Source of the DNA: Akkermansiaceae bacterium
GTDB taxonomy: Bacteria; Verrucomicrobiota; Verrucomicrobiia; Verrucomicrobiales; Akkermansiaceae
NCBI GenBank assembly: GCA_021733795.1
Contig: JAIPKB010000005.1
Location: 1 to 64,000, forward strand
DNA: 64,000 nucleotides
Reading direction: 5' to 3'
Under the pieces are notes generated by a model that saw nothing but the letters and a program-made list of their open reading frames with translations, made no database searches and was not told the origin of the DNA. Each line of letters starts with the position of its first letter. Positions within the stretch are counted from its first letter, which is position 1. A program made the translations under genes and the position numbers. Below are positions 33,242 to 42,588 of the stretch, in pieces.

Positions 33242-33553
33242 ATGTGGCACTGTTCCGATAAGAACCCGGTGTATGCCGGGATGGTGGTGGATCCGGCGCG
33301 CTACTGCTGGAGCCGCTACGGCGAGGCGGTGGGCGGCGGGGCGGTGGGCAACGGAAAGAAGGCGCGGGCGGGCCTGGTGCGGGCGAGGCGGGCGCACCAG
33401 GGTGCTCACGACGAAATCGAATGTCACGGGCTCGCGATCGATTCAACGCATGACCTGAAGGACCACCTGCTGTGGGCCACGTCGTCGAACAAGGTGTATC
33501 TCACGGTCTCCGGAGGCGATAGAATCGCCTGGTATGACTGGTGGGCACATTGA
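33242..33553 (+). pseudogene. REP-associated (Y1/IS200-like) tyrosine transposase C-terminal remnant
   Basis: The frame KNPVYAGMVVDPARYCWSRY then GEAVGGGAVGNGKKARAGLV closely follows the conserved NPVRAGLVxxPxxYxWSSYG ending of Y1 (RAYT) transposases. The catalytic HUH and Tyr are absent. The frame continues into unrelated sequence (LAIDSTHDLKDHLLWATSS...) of unknown origin and overlaps the 3' end of the minus-strand exoprotein. Confidence 0.6.
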
Positions 33554-33992
33554 CCGGGTTGGTGGCATCGCTGGGGACGTCCACCCACGCGTCCGGGGTG
33601 AGGCTTGGGCTTTCCTGCAGGACCCAACCGGGAGTGGCCGGCGACCAACTGAGCGTGACCTGCCCCGGTTCCACGCGATGGATGCGAAGCACGGGAGCCC
33701 CCGGCATCTGTTCCAAAACTGGCAGGGGCCAGAATCCGCCGGTGGCCGCGAAGCGTTCGCCCGTCATCAGGCCGCTGGCGTCGGGCTGGCCGATGGTCCC
33801 GCTGATGGAGAAACGCTCGCCGTGGCTTTCACCTCCGCCCGCATCCATGGTGTGCCATCCGATGACGAAGTCGGCCAGAGCAGGAAGGGACATCGCAAGC
33901 AGGACCGCCACCAGACTCGCCCCTGCGACCGGGCCCCAGGCATAAGGCCCGGGGGACTCAGGACCTGGGCGGAGGCGTCGTCGGAGGATCAT
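33501..33992 (-). CDS. Small secreted protein paired with an S74 protein
   Basis: A 163-aa protein whose N-terminal region (GASLVAVLLAMSLPALADF) is a signal peptide. The mature part has IGWHTMDAGGGESHGERFSI then SGTIGQPDASGLMTGERFAA then TGGFWP, and ends in a beta-rich domain (LSWSPATPGWVLQESPSLTP ... HTRRFYRLR) reminiscent of fibronectin-like stalks. Its ATG overlaps the stop of the S74 gene by 4 bp, so the two are co-translated. Probably an exported subunit of the same complex; function unknown. Confidence 0.72.
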   Translation of the reverse strand: MILRRRLRPGPESPGPYAWGPVAGASLVAVLLAMSLPALADFVIGWHTMDAGGGESHGERFSISGTIGQPDASGLMTGERFAATGGFWPLPVLEQMPGAPVLRIHRVEPGQVTLSWSPATPGWVLQESPSLTPDAWVDVPSDATNPVNVPTSHTRRFYRLRRP

Positions 33993-36388
33993 TGCGCCGC
34001 CTCCTTCCGGATCGTATCCATGAGTCGCTCCAGCCGGAGGATCCGTTCCTGCAGTCCGGCGATCTCGGTTTCCTTCTCCTCAAGCTTCCGGTTCAGGCCT
34101 TGAATGGCGGCGAGGGCAACCCCATCAGCGTCGACGGTGGCGATGGTGGTGTCATTGGCCCCGAGGTGGAAGGCGGAATGAAAGTCCTGGGCCATCGGGC
34201 CGACGTGGCTTACGGTGTCCGCCTCGGCGCGGTAGGCCCACTGCTGGATGGGCAGGGCTGCCAACTGTTCGAGGATCTCGCCGGGATCCACCGCCGCGAA
34301 ATTCTTCTTCAGGTTGCGGTCGGAACTCGGGGTGATGGTGCCGGTGGCGAGGATGTTGCCGACGACATGCAGGGTCTCCGTTGGTGCCGTGGTACCGATG
34401 CCGACATCCCCCTCCTGCGTCAACGTCATGGCCGGGCTGGCCACGTTGCCACCGGGGGAAAGCCGCAGATCCCCCGCGCTCACGCTGCTGCCGATGGTAT
34501 AGGAAAGCGAGCCATCGCGGGGTGTCGTGTAGTAGACGATCACCCGGACCTGGTCGAGCCAGATGGCATAGTCCGCGGTCGAGAAGGTCGATCCGCCGGA
34601 TTCGCATTGGACCCGCACACCGAAGGTTGCGGCATTGACCGCCGCCGGAGTCGGGGTCCAGCCCCAGAGGTCGGAGGGCGTGCCAAGAACGATGTCGCTT
34701 TCCCCCTGGCCTCCGGTCCTGCTGCGGATCGCTCCGCTGGTGGTGAGCCGCACGTTCATCGTGCCCGGGAATCCGGCATCGCTGTCGTCGTTGATGCTTG
34801 CCTCGCATACCACCTCGAAGCCGGTGATGGTGGCATCGCCGGGGACGGTGAGGCCGAAGTTGTTCACGGTGAGCGTGTTGCTGGACACATGGTCGCCGTG
34901 GATATCCACCGTGGCATAGGAATTGTCGCTGGCCAGGACATTGCCCGGGGTGGCCCAGCCCACACCACCGCCGGAGCCAGCCGCCGCTGCGGGCGGACGC
35001 CCCAGACTGGAGAGGTCATGGAAGGTATGCGGCAGGGAAAAAGTGAGCCCGGACTCGTCCCCGCCGGTCATCCGGATCTCCAGCTCCTGGACCGGCTCTC
35101 CGGTCCCGATGCCGACCCTGGCGTCGCGGGTCAGGGTCATCACCGGGCTGGCCAGGTCGGTGCCGGGCGCAAACTCCAGGTTCGCCGCTCCGGGCCGGCA
35201 GCCCATGGTGTAGCTGAGTTGGCCGTCACGCGGGGTGGTGTAGTAGACCACCACCTGCACCTGGTCGAGCCAGGCGCGGTAGCGGCCGGAGCCAAACACC
35301 ACCGAACCGGATTTGCCTTCGATGCGCACACCGAAGGTCGGTTCGTTGACCTTGGCCGGGGTGGGTGTCCAGCCCCAGAGGTCGGCGGACGAACCCAGGA
35401 TGATGTCACCCTCGGCCAAATGGTCTCCGCTGTAGCTCCTAACCGAACCGCTGGTGGTCAACCGGGCGTTCAGTCTTCCCTGGGTGAGGTCGCTGGAGTC
35501 GTCGATGATGGCCTCGCAGACCACTTCAAAGCCGGTGATGGTGGCATCTTCCGGGATCGAAAAGCCGAAATCGCTCAGCGTGAGGGTGCTGCTGGTCACC
35601 AGATCGCTGGTGATGTCGAGGGACGTGTAGATATTGTCGCTTTTGAGTGCGGCCTTCGGATCAAGCCAGGGAACGCTGCCGCCGGAAACGACACTCCCGC
35701 CCGGCGCGCCGGCCCGCTTGACCGGATCCTGGAAGACGTGCGGGACCGTCTGGGTCAGGGCGCTTTCTTCGCCGCCGCTCATCGCGATTTCAAGCTCCTG
35801 CACCGGGCTGCTGGTGCCGATGCCGACCTTGCCGTCGAGATAGTGGATGTCATTGCCGATCCGCGACCAAATGCCGACGGATCCGGCCAATTGAGCCGGG
35901 CCCACCGACCCATCGGTGAGCATGGTCGTGGTGATGCTGCCCGGACCGATCGCTGCCGGGGACAGGGTCCCGGTGATCCCCGACGCGTCCACCCCCCCCG
36001 CCTTGGCGGCAAATGGCACCGGCGTCACCTGCTGGCGCGGCGACAGGATGTCATAACCGTCCTCCCCATTGGCCCGGGCCCCGATCTCCAGCCAGCGCGG
36101 ACCGCCATCGAAAACCCCGGGGCCGAAATCGAGCAGCACCGTGAACAGGCCGTTGGCGACCGTGGTGGCGCTGGTGGCAATCTCCCCGAGGGAATCACCC
36201 TTCTCCGGGGCATTGAAGACCTCGAAATGAAGATCGTAGAGCCCGGTCGCCGGGCTGCCCGCGTCAGCCAGTTGTCCCTGGTAAGTGAAGGCAGTGGCTT
36301 GCTGGGCCGACAACTCGCCGACGAGCATTGCGCCGAGCAGGGTGGCCAAGATTGCGAGTTTCGCTGGGATTTTCATGGTGGTGGTCAC
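33989..36388 (-). CDS. Exported S74 (intramolecular chaperone) fibre protein with internal duplication
   Basis: A 799-aa protein with signal peptide (AKLAILATLLGAMLVGELSA). Residues about 200-430 and 435-690 are two related beta-domains, each beginning PVQELEI-MSGG/TGG-ES and containing TITGFEVVCEA, DLWGWTPTPA and WLDQVQVVVYYTTPRDG. The C-terminal 110 residues are a Peptidase_S74 chaperone (ITPSSDRNLKKNFAAVDPGE with the self-cleaving Ser-Asp, then coiled-coil LNRKLEEKETEIAGLQERIL). S74 domains trimerise beta-helical fibres and then cut themselves off; known from phage tailspikes. The export signal argues for a cell-surface fibre. The small partner gene overlaps it. Confidence 0.88.
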   Translation of the reverse strand: MTTTMKIPAKLAILATLLGAMLVGELSAQQATAFTYQGQLADAGSPATGLYDLHFEVFNAPEKGDSLGEIATSATTVANGLFTVLLDFGPGVFDGGPRWLEIGARANGEDGYDILSPRQQVTPVPFAAKAGGVDASGITGTLSPAAIGPGSITTTMLTDGSVGPAQLAGSVGIWSRIGNDIHYLDGKVGIGTSSPVQELEIAMSGGEESALTQTVPHVFQDPVKRAGAPGGSVVSGGSVPWLDPKAALKSDNIYTSLDITSDLVTSSTLTLSDFGFSIPEDATITGFEVVCEAIIDDSSDLTQGRLNARLTTSGSVRSYSGDHLAEGDIILGSSADLWGWTPTPAKVNEPTFGVRIEGKSGSVVFGSGRYRAWLDQVQVVVYYTTPRDGQLSYTMGCRPGAANLEFAPGTDLASPVMTLTRDARVGIGTGEPVQELEIRMTGGDESGLTFSLPHTFHDLSSLGRPPAAAAGSGGGVGWATPGNVLASDNSYATVDIHGDHVSSNTLTVNNFGLTVPGDATITGFEVVCEASINDDSDAGFPGTMNVRLTTSGAIRSRTGGQGESDIVLGTPSDLWGWTPTPAAVNAATFGVRVQCESGGSTFSTADYAIWLDQVRVIVYYTTPRDGSLSYTIGSSVSAGDLRLSPGGNVASPAMTLTQEGDVGIGTTAPTETLHVVGNILATGTITPSSDRNLKKNFAAVDPGEILEQLAALPIQQWAYRAEADTVSHVGPMAQDFHSAFHLGANDTTIATVDADGVALAAIQGLNRKLEEKETEIAGLQERILRLERLMDTIRKEAAQ

Positions 36389-36790
36389 TTCGCCACTGCG
36401 AAGAATCGCGTTTTTGTCCCAGTTGACAAGAATATTCCGCAGGATTATTGATTTTCAGTAATTCGGTCCTATTGGGAATCCCTGACTGTCTAAGGCTTTC
36501 ATTTCCTCCCCGGCACCGGTCCGAGCGTTCCGTCCTCGACGAATTCGTCCTTGGTGAGCCCCTGCCGCCGGTCAATCAACTGGCCGCCGTGGCGACAGCC
36601 ATCGTTGCACGTGCGGTGGGCATGCCCAGTGATTGTTGCGGAGGGGATCATCTTTGTCTTTACAAAACGCCTGTCCCTTTGAACCTTCTGGCAAGTCACT
36701 TTGGAATCCTGGGAAGCACCCTCTGAAAAATCACGCCGTCTCCCGAATATCGAAGAACGGCGGGAATCAACAAAACACTCGGAAGCAATC
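36389..36790. other. Gene-free interval between divergent S74 and YARHG genes
   Basis: No gene supported with confidence. A TTGACA (36423-36428) with 17-bp spacing to TATTGA (36446-36451) could be a plus-strand promoter, though it is 340 bp from the next start. 36500-36640 has a short minus-strand frame I could not match to any family. Confidence 0.4.
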
Positions 36791-38710
36791 ATGGCAAAAA
36801 AGAAAGCTGAACAAAGCGGTCCAGGGATCGGGCTCATCTTCGTTATGGCGCTGGTGGCTGCGGTGATGGCAACCGCCTTGTTGCCATTGTATCTACTCGG
36901 AGCCTTGGTGAGAAACGCATGGATCTCGCGAAAACTCCGTAAAAAGTTCCCCGCGGGGGGGCAAGTCGCATGGCTCAGCGAAGTCGAACGGCAACGGTTC
37001 AAGAAAATTCATCCGGATTGCATCACGCTGAGGGAGCTCGTGGATGTTGTGACGGAGGGATCTGACCATCCGAGTTTAGCGAGAACTAAAGACGGCAGTC
37101 TTGATCTTGGAAACAACGAAAACCAGCAGATCCGTCGTCAACTGGGTGAGGCTCGTCAGTTGCTTGAAGACCTCGAAACCGAATTGTCAGACCTGGAATA
37201 CAAGACATTCCTGCAATGGCATGAATTCAACGATGCGCTAAGAAAGTGCTCGCGGATGGGGATGGCTCTTCTCGGGTGGCTGATCGGGGCGGCATTTCTC
37301 TATTCAAAATTCAAGGCTGGAGCACCATTCAACATTTGGATCGATTTTTTCGTGCTCGCCTTATGTGCTGGGGGCGGAGTGTTGTTTGCCATGGCTATCT
37401 CGCGATACCCCGCCAGCGTCCATAGCCCGATGCCCGCGCCAGTGGACATGGACAACGTGGATTCCCCAGCCATTCGGCGTCCGAGGCATAAAAGAAGCAA
37501 GGTGCTTCAATTCTCGGCAGCCTTTGCCTGGTCCGCGCTCATGATCATTGCTGCCCAGAAAGGGAATGAAGTTGGGGCGGCGGAGGCAATCGCCTACAGA
37601 CAGCGCATCAGCTCTGAACAGGCACTCAAGGCCGCAAATGAACAGCTCATCCCGAGCGGTGCCGATTCAAAACAGATCGTCACGAATCCTGTCACGACAA
37701 CCTCTCCCGGGACAAATCCTGAGCGGCCTTCGCCTGCTGGTTTGACAACCTCGGAACCCCCACCATCGCCCGTTGACCTCATGGCCATCGACCGAGCCAT
37801 CCCTTCCCAAGAGATCGCACGGATGGATATGGGAGAGGTGGGAAACATGATTCTCGCCATCTATGCTCGCCACGGCGCGGTATTTGAAAGCGCGTCCGCC
37901 CCAAGGTGGACCTATCAACAGCCGTGGTATCGCCGGGTTGCCGGGCGGACGATCAAGGATCCGGAGAAAGACTTCAGTCATGTTGCGCAGCATAATGTCA
38001 ACCGACTGATTGTCCGATGGAACCAACTGCAGGAAGAGGCAGGGCCCGCCCCGGTTCCCGTCGCCGGGAGTCCCTTGGCTGGCCGCTCCGAGAGTCCGGA
38101 TCTTGAGGTGGAAAGCGATTCCGGTGAGCCCGCCGTGATGAAATCCGCGCCAGTCAGTGACGACCCTCCTGTCAGGCAAGGCGGCTTCAATCCAGAGGAG
38201 ATCGAGGAGTGGGAGATGGCAAGAGTGCGAACCGAAATCAATACGATTTATGCCCGTCATGGCGTGGTTTTTCCCGCCCCTGAGCTTCAGGCATGGGCGG
38301 ACAGGCAACCGTGGTACCAACCCGTTGCTGGACTCACGTTCGATCAAGCTGAAGATCGGTTTTCCGTCGAAGAGCTTCAGTACATCAAGGCGCTCGTCGC
38401 CCGTCGGGATCGGATTCTTGGAAAAGCGCCAGCGTTGAAAGTTCCGCCTTTGTCCGAGCCACTGGATCCTCAGCTTGTCGCCACCTGGGATGCGTCGCGT
38501 GTCCAATTGGAAATCAACTCTGTTTACGCACGTTATGGCGTCTCCTTCCCCAATCGCAAGCTCCAGGCATGGGCTGACAAGCAGCCATGGTATCAGCGGG
38601 TGCCGGGCCGGACTTTCGGTGAGGTTGATGCGATGATTGGTGACGTGGATCGCCACAACATCGGATTACTGGCCGCCAGAAGAGCGCAGATCAAAAACGG
38701 GGCTCGCTGA
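36791..38710 (+). CDS. Membrane protein with three YARHG domains
   Basis: A 639-aa protein. An N-terminal TM helix (GLIFVMALVAAVMATALLPL) is followed by a cytoplasmic coiled region, two further TM helices near residues 185-245, and an extracytoplasmic C-terminal half with three YARHG repeats: IYARHGAVF ... QQPWYRRVAGRTI, IYARHGVVF ... RQPWYQPVAGLTF, and VYARYGVSF ... KQPWYQRVPGRTF. YARHG domains occur at the outer face and are thought to bind cell-wall or peptide ligands. I start at ATG 36791; the upstream in-frame codons look non-coding. Its position next to the exoprotein cluster makes it a candidate anchor or sensor. Confidence 0.85.
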   Translation: MAKKKAEQSGPGIGLIFVMALVAAVMATALLPLYLLGALVRNAWISRKLRKKFPAGGQVAWLSEVERQRFKKIHPDCITLRELVDVVTEGSDHPSLARTKDGSLDLGNNENQQIRRQLGEARQLLEDLETELSDLEYKTFLQWHEFNDALRKCSRMGMALLGWLIGAAFLYSKFKAGAPFNIWIDFFVLALCAGGGVLFAMAISRYPASVHSPMPAPVDMDNVDSPAIRRPRHKRSKVLQFSAAFAWSALMIIAAQKGNEVGAAEAIAYRQRISSEQALKAANEQLIPSGADSKQIVTNPVTTTSPGTNPERPSPAGLTTSEPPPSPVDLMAIDRAIPSQEIARMDMGEVGNMILAIYARHGAVFESASAPRWTYQQPWYRRVAGRTIKDPEKDFSHVAQHNVNRLIVRWNQLQEEAGPAPVPVAGSPLAGRSESPDLEVESDSGEPAVMKSAPVSDDPPVRQGGFNPEEIEEWEMARVRTEINTIYARHGVVFPAPELQAWADRQPWYQPVAGLTFDQAEDRFSVEELQYIKALVARRDRILGKAPALKVPPLSEPLDPQLVATWDASRVQLEINSVYARYGVSFPNRKLQAWADKQPWYQRVPGRTFGEVDAMIGDVDRHNIGLLAARRAQIKNGAR

Positions 38711-39072
38711 TTCCGAATCCCCACAATCCAAAACCCTGGCGATTTCAAGAGGCTCGTCACCAACGATTCTTTGCGCGGTGGATGGTCATCCCGGTTTGGC
38801 ACCATTGAGGAAAAGGGAACGGCGGGCGGGCATTCCGCCAGGATCCCGGCCAAGCCCGGGAGCACGTCGGAGCCGGACTACGCCCTCACGGAGTCCTGGA
38901 CGCCTGGTAATTCCGCATTCCCGCGGGCTACCGGTCCAATAAAATCAAAGAATAAAGGACTGACCCCATAGGTTCATAGGTTCACAAAATCGCAAATTTG
39001 GCGGGATTGTGCGGAATTATCTTGCCAAGGGGGGCGAAATTTGTATTTCGTCTGTTTGAAGGAGCTTGGATC
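38711..39072. other. Interval before the exoprotein operon, with a RAYT-like border motif
   Basis: No gene. 38940-38975 reads AATAAAGGACTGACCCCAT, the complement of the ATGGGGTCAG-type word often found beside REP-associated transposases, and is followed by AGGTTCATAGGTTCAC. AAGGAG appears 12 bp before the next ATG (Shine-Dalgarno). Any promoter for the operon should lie in this interval. Confidence 0.4.
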
Positions 39073-40794
39073 ATGAGCATCACCATCAAGTTGGTCTTAC
39101 CGGCGGCAGTCTTCCTCACCCTTGGCTCAGCGGCTCGAGCCCAATGGGTTACCGAGAGTTACCCACTCAAGGCGGGATGGAATGCCATCTGGCTGTCACA
39201 CGACGCGTCCCACCAGGTGATCGGCAATCTGGTGCCGGGAACCATCGAGGAAATCTGGCGTTGGAACCGCCTGGCGTCATCAACGCAGTTCACCGAATCC
39301 CCCGCCCTGCCGGTGCAATCGGATACCCAGTGGTTGGTGTGGAAGAATGGGTTCCCGACCCAGTCGACCATGACCCGGCTCGGGGGCAACGCCGCCTATC
39401 TGGTCAAGGTGGCCAACGGCACGGCGGACTTCAGCTGGCAGCTCACCGGCAAACCGGTGCCACCGCGCTACGGCTGGGCGGGCTCGGGGCTGAACTTCTT
39501 CGGGTTTCCGATGCGGCCGCCCGACAGCGTGGCGGACCGGAACTTTGAGACGTTCCTGTCGCTCAGCACCGTGCTTGCCGCCGGGCCCGACATCTTCAAG
39601 TACGTCGGCGGTCCGATTGCGAACAACCCCGTGCAGGTGGTGGCACCCTTGTTTGAACCGGTGAGCCGCGGCAAGGCCTACTGGATCCGCAGCACCCAGT
39701 ACACCGACTACTACGGGCCGCTGCAGGTGGGCATCTCAAACAGCGGGTTGACGTTCGGGGATGTCGGCACCGTCTTGTCGCTGAAAGTCCGGAATGTGAC
39801 CGAAGTCGGACTTGATATGGTGCTGACTCCGGTGCCATCGGTCACGCCGCCGGCCGGGCAGCCGGCCCTCGCCGGTCCGGTGCCGCTGCGGCTCCGCGGT
39901 GCGTTCAACCCGGTCAACGGACAATTTTCGTACACCCCATTCAATGGGCCCGCCACCCTGGCGCTCGACCCCGGGGAGGAAATCGAAGTCGTGTTCGCGG
40001 TCGACCGCGGGGTCATGGGTGGAAATCCAGGCGATTCCTTCCAGAGCATCTTGCAGATCACCGACTCGCTGAAGATCTCCCGCATCGACCTCCCGGTGAG
40101 CGCCACCGCCGCCTCCCTGTCCGGTCTTTGGGTGGGTGCCGCGATGGTCTCCACAGTCGATCAGATCACGGCGGCACCCGCCCCGCTGCCTGATGGCACC
40201 GCGACCGTTGATGTCACCACCGCTGCCGACGCCGACACGCCATCGTCATTTCCTATCCGGCTGATTCTGCACCGCGCCGATAACGGCACCGTCAAGCTCC
40301 TGCAGCAGGTGTATCTCGGCGAGAACGGCAGCGGGACGTCGATCGCGACGCCGGCGGAGTCGTCCCTGGACCCGCAAAAGCTGGCCTCCGCCCGCCGGTT
40401 TTCGAGTTCCTCCTTCCCGTTGGATGCCAAGGTGCTCAAGAGCGGCGCCGATCTGGGGCTGACTGGCAAGGCGTCCTTCAGCGTGGTGTTGAGCCACACC
40501 GCCGCAACCAACCCGTTTGTGCATGCCTTCCACCCAGATCATGACAACAAGGACGCGCAGTTCAATCCGGTGCCGCTGCCGGAGGGGATCGAGTCCCACA
40601 CCGTCTCGCGGGCGATCGACCTGAGTTTTGCCGCCGATCCCGCCGCCCTTGGGCTCTCCGACCTCGGATGGGGCACCACCATCCTCGGCGGAGATTACCA
40701 GGAGGTCATCTCCGGTCTGCGGGCGCAGCCCATCACCGTCAAAGGCAAATATGTGCTCTACCGCGTCTCCTCGATCGGAGTGCTGACCGAGTAG
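39073..40794 (+). CDS. Exported 573-aa protein, first gene of the giant-exoprotein operon
   Basis: Signal peptide MSITIKLVLPAAVFLTLGSA ends at ARA-QW. The mature N-terminus has SYPLKAGWNAIWLSHDASHQ and YWIRSTQYTDYYGPLQV, a pattern seen in large Verrucomicrobial exoproteins. The middle is beta-rich, and the C-terminal domain (HAFHPDHDNKDAQFNPVPLP then DLGWGTTILGGDYQEVISGL) is unfamiliar. No catalytic motif found. Preceded by AAGGAG. It is 44 bp before the S74 gene and on the same strand, so probably translated from one mRNA with the following five genes. Function unknown. Confidence 0.75.
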   Translation: MSITIKLVLPAAVFLTLGSAARAQWVTESYPLKAGWNAIWLSHDASHQVIGNLVPGTIEEIWRWNRLASSTQFTESPALPVQSDTQWLVWKNGFPTQSTMTRLGGNAAYLVKVANGTADFSWQLTGKPVPPRYGWAGSGLNFFGFPMRPPDSVADRNFETFLSLSTVLAAGPDIFKYVGGPIANNPVQVVAPLFEPVSRGKAYWIRSTQYTDYYGPLQVGISNSGLTFGDVGTVLSLKVRNVTEVGLDMVLTPVPSVTPPAGQPALAGPVPLRLRGAFNPVNGQFSYTPFNGPATLALDPGEEIEVVFAVDRGVMGGNPGDSFQSILQITDSLKISRIDLPVSATAASLSGLWVGAAMVSTVDQITAAPAPLPDGTATVDVTTAADADTPSSFPIRLILHRADNGTVKLLQQVYLGENGSGTSIATPAESSLDPQKLASARRFSSSSFPLDAKVLKSGADLGLTGKASFSVVLSHTAATNPFVHAFHPDHDNKDAQFNPVPLPEGIESHTVSRAIDLSFAADPAALGLSDLGWGTTILGGDYQEVISGLRAQPITVKGKYVLYRVSSIGVLTE

Positions 40795-40838
40795 CCCCCA
40801 CCATTCCCACCAAAGACCCTCTCCCACCCGTCAAAACG

Positions 40839-42551
40839 ATGAAAACACCATCCATGCCCAACCTCACTCTCGCCGCAGTCCTGCTGTTGGCAATGCCCGC
40901 CTTCGCCCAGGTCGCCGGTCCTCCGGCGCTCATCGATTACCAAGGGCGCGTGCTCGACTCGCTCGGCGAGCCTGTCGCCAAGGGAACGACCCAGAACGTA
41001 GAGATGTACTTCCGCGTCTGGGACCACATCTCGGCCGGCCTGCGGGTTAATCTGCTGTGGGCGGAAAAGCAAATCGTGACGGTGGCCGATGGCAACTTCT
41101 CGGTGCGCCTCGGCGAGGGCGACCAAATCCTGAGTTCGGCTGGAGACAATGTGATCCCGGGCGGTAATGACGATCCGCGGCCCGCTTTGCTGGGCGTGTT
41201 TGATGGCAAGGAGCGCTTCCTCGGCGTGGCGGTGGCTGCGAATTCGATTGCCAAGCCGACGACCGAGATCCGGCCGCGGCTGGCCTTCCTCACCACTCCC
41301 TTCGCCGCGGTCGCGGAAAAAGCGCGGTTCGCGGAATTTGGCCCGAGTGGCGGAACCTTCTCGGCCGACCAGATCGGGATCGGCACCACCTCGCCTTCGG
41401 CTGCGCTCCATGTGGCAAGCACCGGCCCGCTGAACCTGCTGCTGGAAGCCGATACCGACAACGTGAGCGAAGCCGACCAGCCGACCCTCACCTTTTCCCA
41501 GGATGGCGGTCAGACCAAAACCAACCTCGGCTACTTCAACGGCTCGGATGACTTTGCCATTCAGGGTGTCCTCGGCGAACGCTGGTTCACGATCCAACCG
41601 GACGGCGATGTCGGGGTCGGGACGACCAACCCCCTTGCAAGCTTCCACTTGGTCAGGCCGAATACCGAACAGGCGAAGTTTTACGCCACCGGCACATCTC
41701 AGGGAGGCGGGATGTTTTATGCAGGTCAATCGCCTACCTATGGAGGTGGGTTTTTCTATGAAGGCGACGCCACTCCCGACGTCGTAGGTAACCAGGACCG
41801 CACCGTATTTTTCCGGAGAATGAATGGAACCGATTCTGAGGTGTTGTCCTACCACAGCAACAGCAGCAATGTCTACTTCACTGGAAACATTGGCATAGGG
41901 ACGGAGAGTCCGACCGAGGCCATCACCGTTGCCGACCCCGGCAGTATCCGTTTGAATGGCGGCAGGATCAGGCTGAATGGGGGCGAGTCCGATGGCATTC
42001 AATGGATGGGTAGCGGTGAAGTCGTCGCCGGGACGATCTATCACGATGCGTGGAAACGCATCTGGGTCAAAAGCGGCGTTGGCGGGGTTTACCTCGAGGA
42101 AAACAAAACCTCATGGACTACAGGTTCGGACGAACGCCTGAAATCTGACCTTGAACCACTCTCCGGCATCCTCGACAAGATCGAGGGAATCCGGGTTGTC
42201 GAATACAACATGGCGGCAATGAGGGTCGATCCGAAGACCGGCAAAATCGCCTACGACCACAGCCGCCCCCCCCGGAAAATGAAGAATGGGAAAACCATCA
42301 AACACGAAATTGGGACCATCGCCCAGGATTGGTTGAAAGACTTTCCGGAACTGGTCACCGAGCCGGCGAACGAGGATGACTATTATGGTCTGGCCTATGA
42401 CCGCATCGGCGTGGTTGCCCTCGGGGCCGCCAAGGAACTCCATCACCTCGTCAAGGAACAGGCGGCCCAACTCAAGGAGCGCGATGCGAAGATCGCCGAC
42501 CTCGAAGCCCGCCTCGGCAAGCTCGAAGCGCTGATGTCCGCCCCTAGATAG
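40839..42551 (+). CDS. Second exported S74 (self-cleaving chaperone) protein
   Basis: A 570-aa protein with signal peptide (LTLAAVLLLAMPAFA). The first third is PALIDYQGRVLDSLGEPVAK (a carboxypeptidase-regulatory-like strand pair) with VWDHISAGLRVNLLWAEKQI; the centre has repeated GIGTTSP/GVGTTNP/GIGTESP segments typical of beta-helical tail fibres. The C-terminal S74 domain begins SWTTGSDERLKSDLEPLSGI and ends in a coiled coil. A Ser-Asp pair at GSDERLK is the expected autoproteolysis site. The gap to the giant gene is 37 bp. Likely forms a trimeric fibre displayed or released with its operon partners. Confidence 0.87.
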   Translation: MKTPSMPNLTLAAVLLLAMPAFAQVAGPPALIDYQGRVLDSLGEPVAKGTTQNVEMYFRVWDHISAGLRVNLLWAEKQIVTVADGNFSVRLGEGDQILSSAGDNVIPGGNDDPRPALLGVFDGKERFLGVAVAANSIAKPTTEIRPRLAFLTTPFAAVAEKARFAEFGPSGGTFSADQIGIGTTSPSAALHVASTGPLNLLLEADTDNVSEADQPTLTFSQDGGQTKTNLGYFNGSDDFAIQGVLGERWFTIQPDGDVGVGTTNPLASFHLVRPNTEQAKFYATGTSQGGGMFYAGQSPTYGGGFFYEGDATPDVVGNQDRTVFFRRMNGTDSEVLSYHSNSSNVYFTGNIGIGTESPTEAITVADPGSIRLNGGRIRLNGGESDGIQWMGSGEVVAGTIYHDAWKRIWVKSGVGGVYLEENKTSWTTGSDERLKSDLEPLSGILDKIEGIRVVEYNMAAMRVDPKTGKIAYDHSRPPRKMKNGKTIKHEIGTIAQDWLKDFPELVTEPANEDDYYGLAYDRIGVVALGAAKELHHLVKEQAAQLKERDAKIADLEARLGKLEALMSAPR

Positions 42552-42588
42552 CAATCGCCCGAAGCTCCAAATCAAACCGGCCGAACCC

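Noticed and set aside
33992..36451. Long plus-strand open frame opposite the S74 gene
   Set aside because: Same GC-driven mirror effect; the minus frame has signal peptide, internal duplication and S74 domain.
36500..36700. Minus-strand frame CNDGCRHGGQLIDRRQGLT and onward
   Set aside because: Cys/His-rich and protein-like but I could not match it to a family, and its 5' end is undefined.
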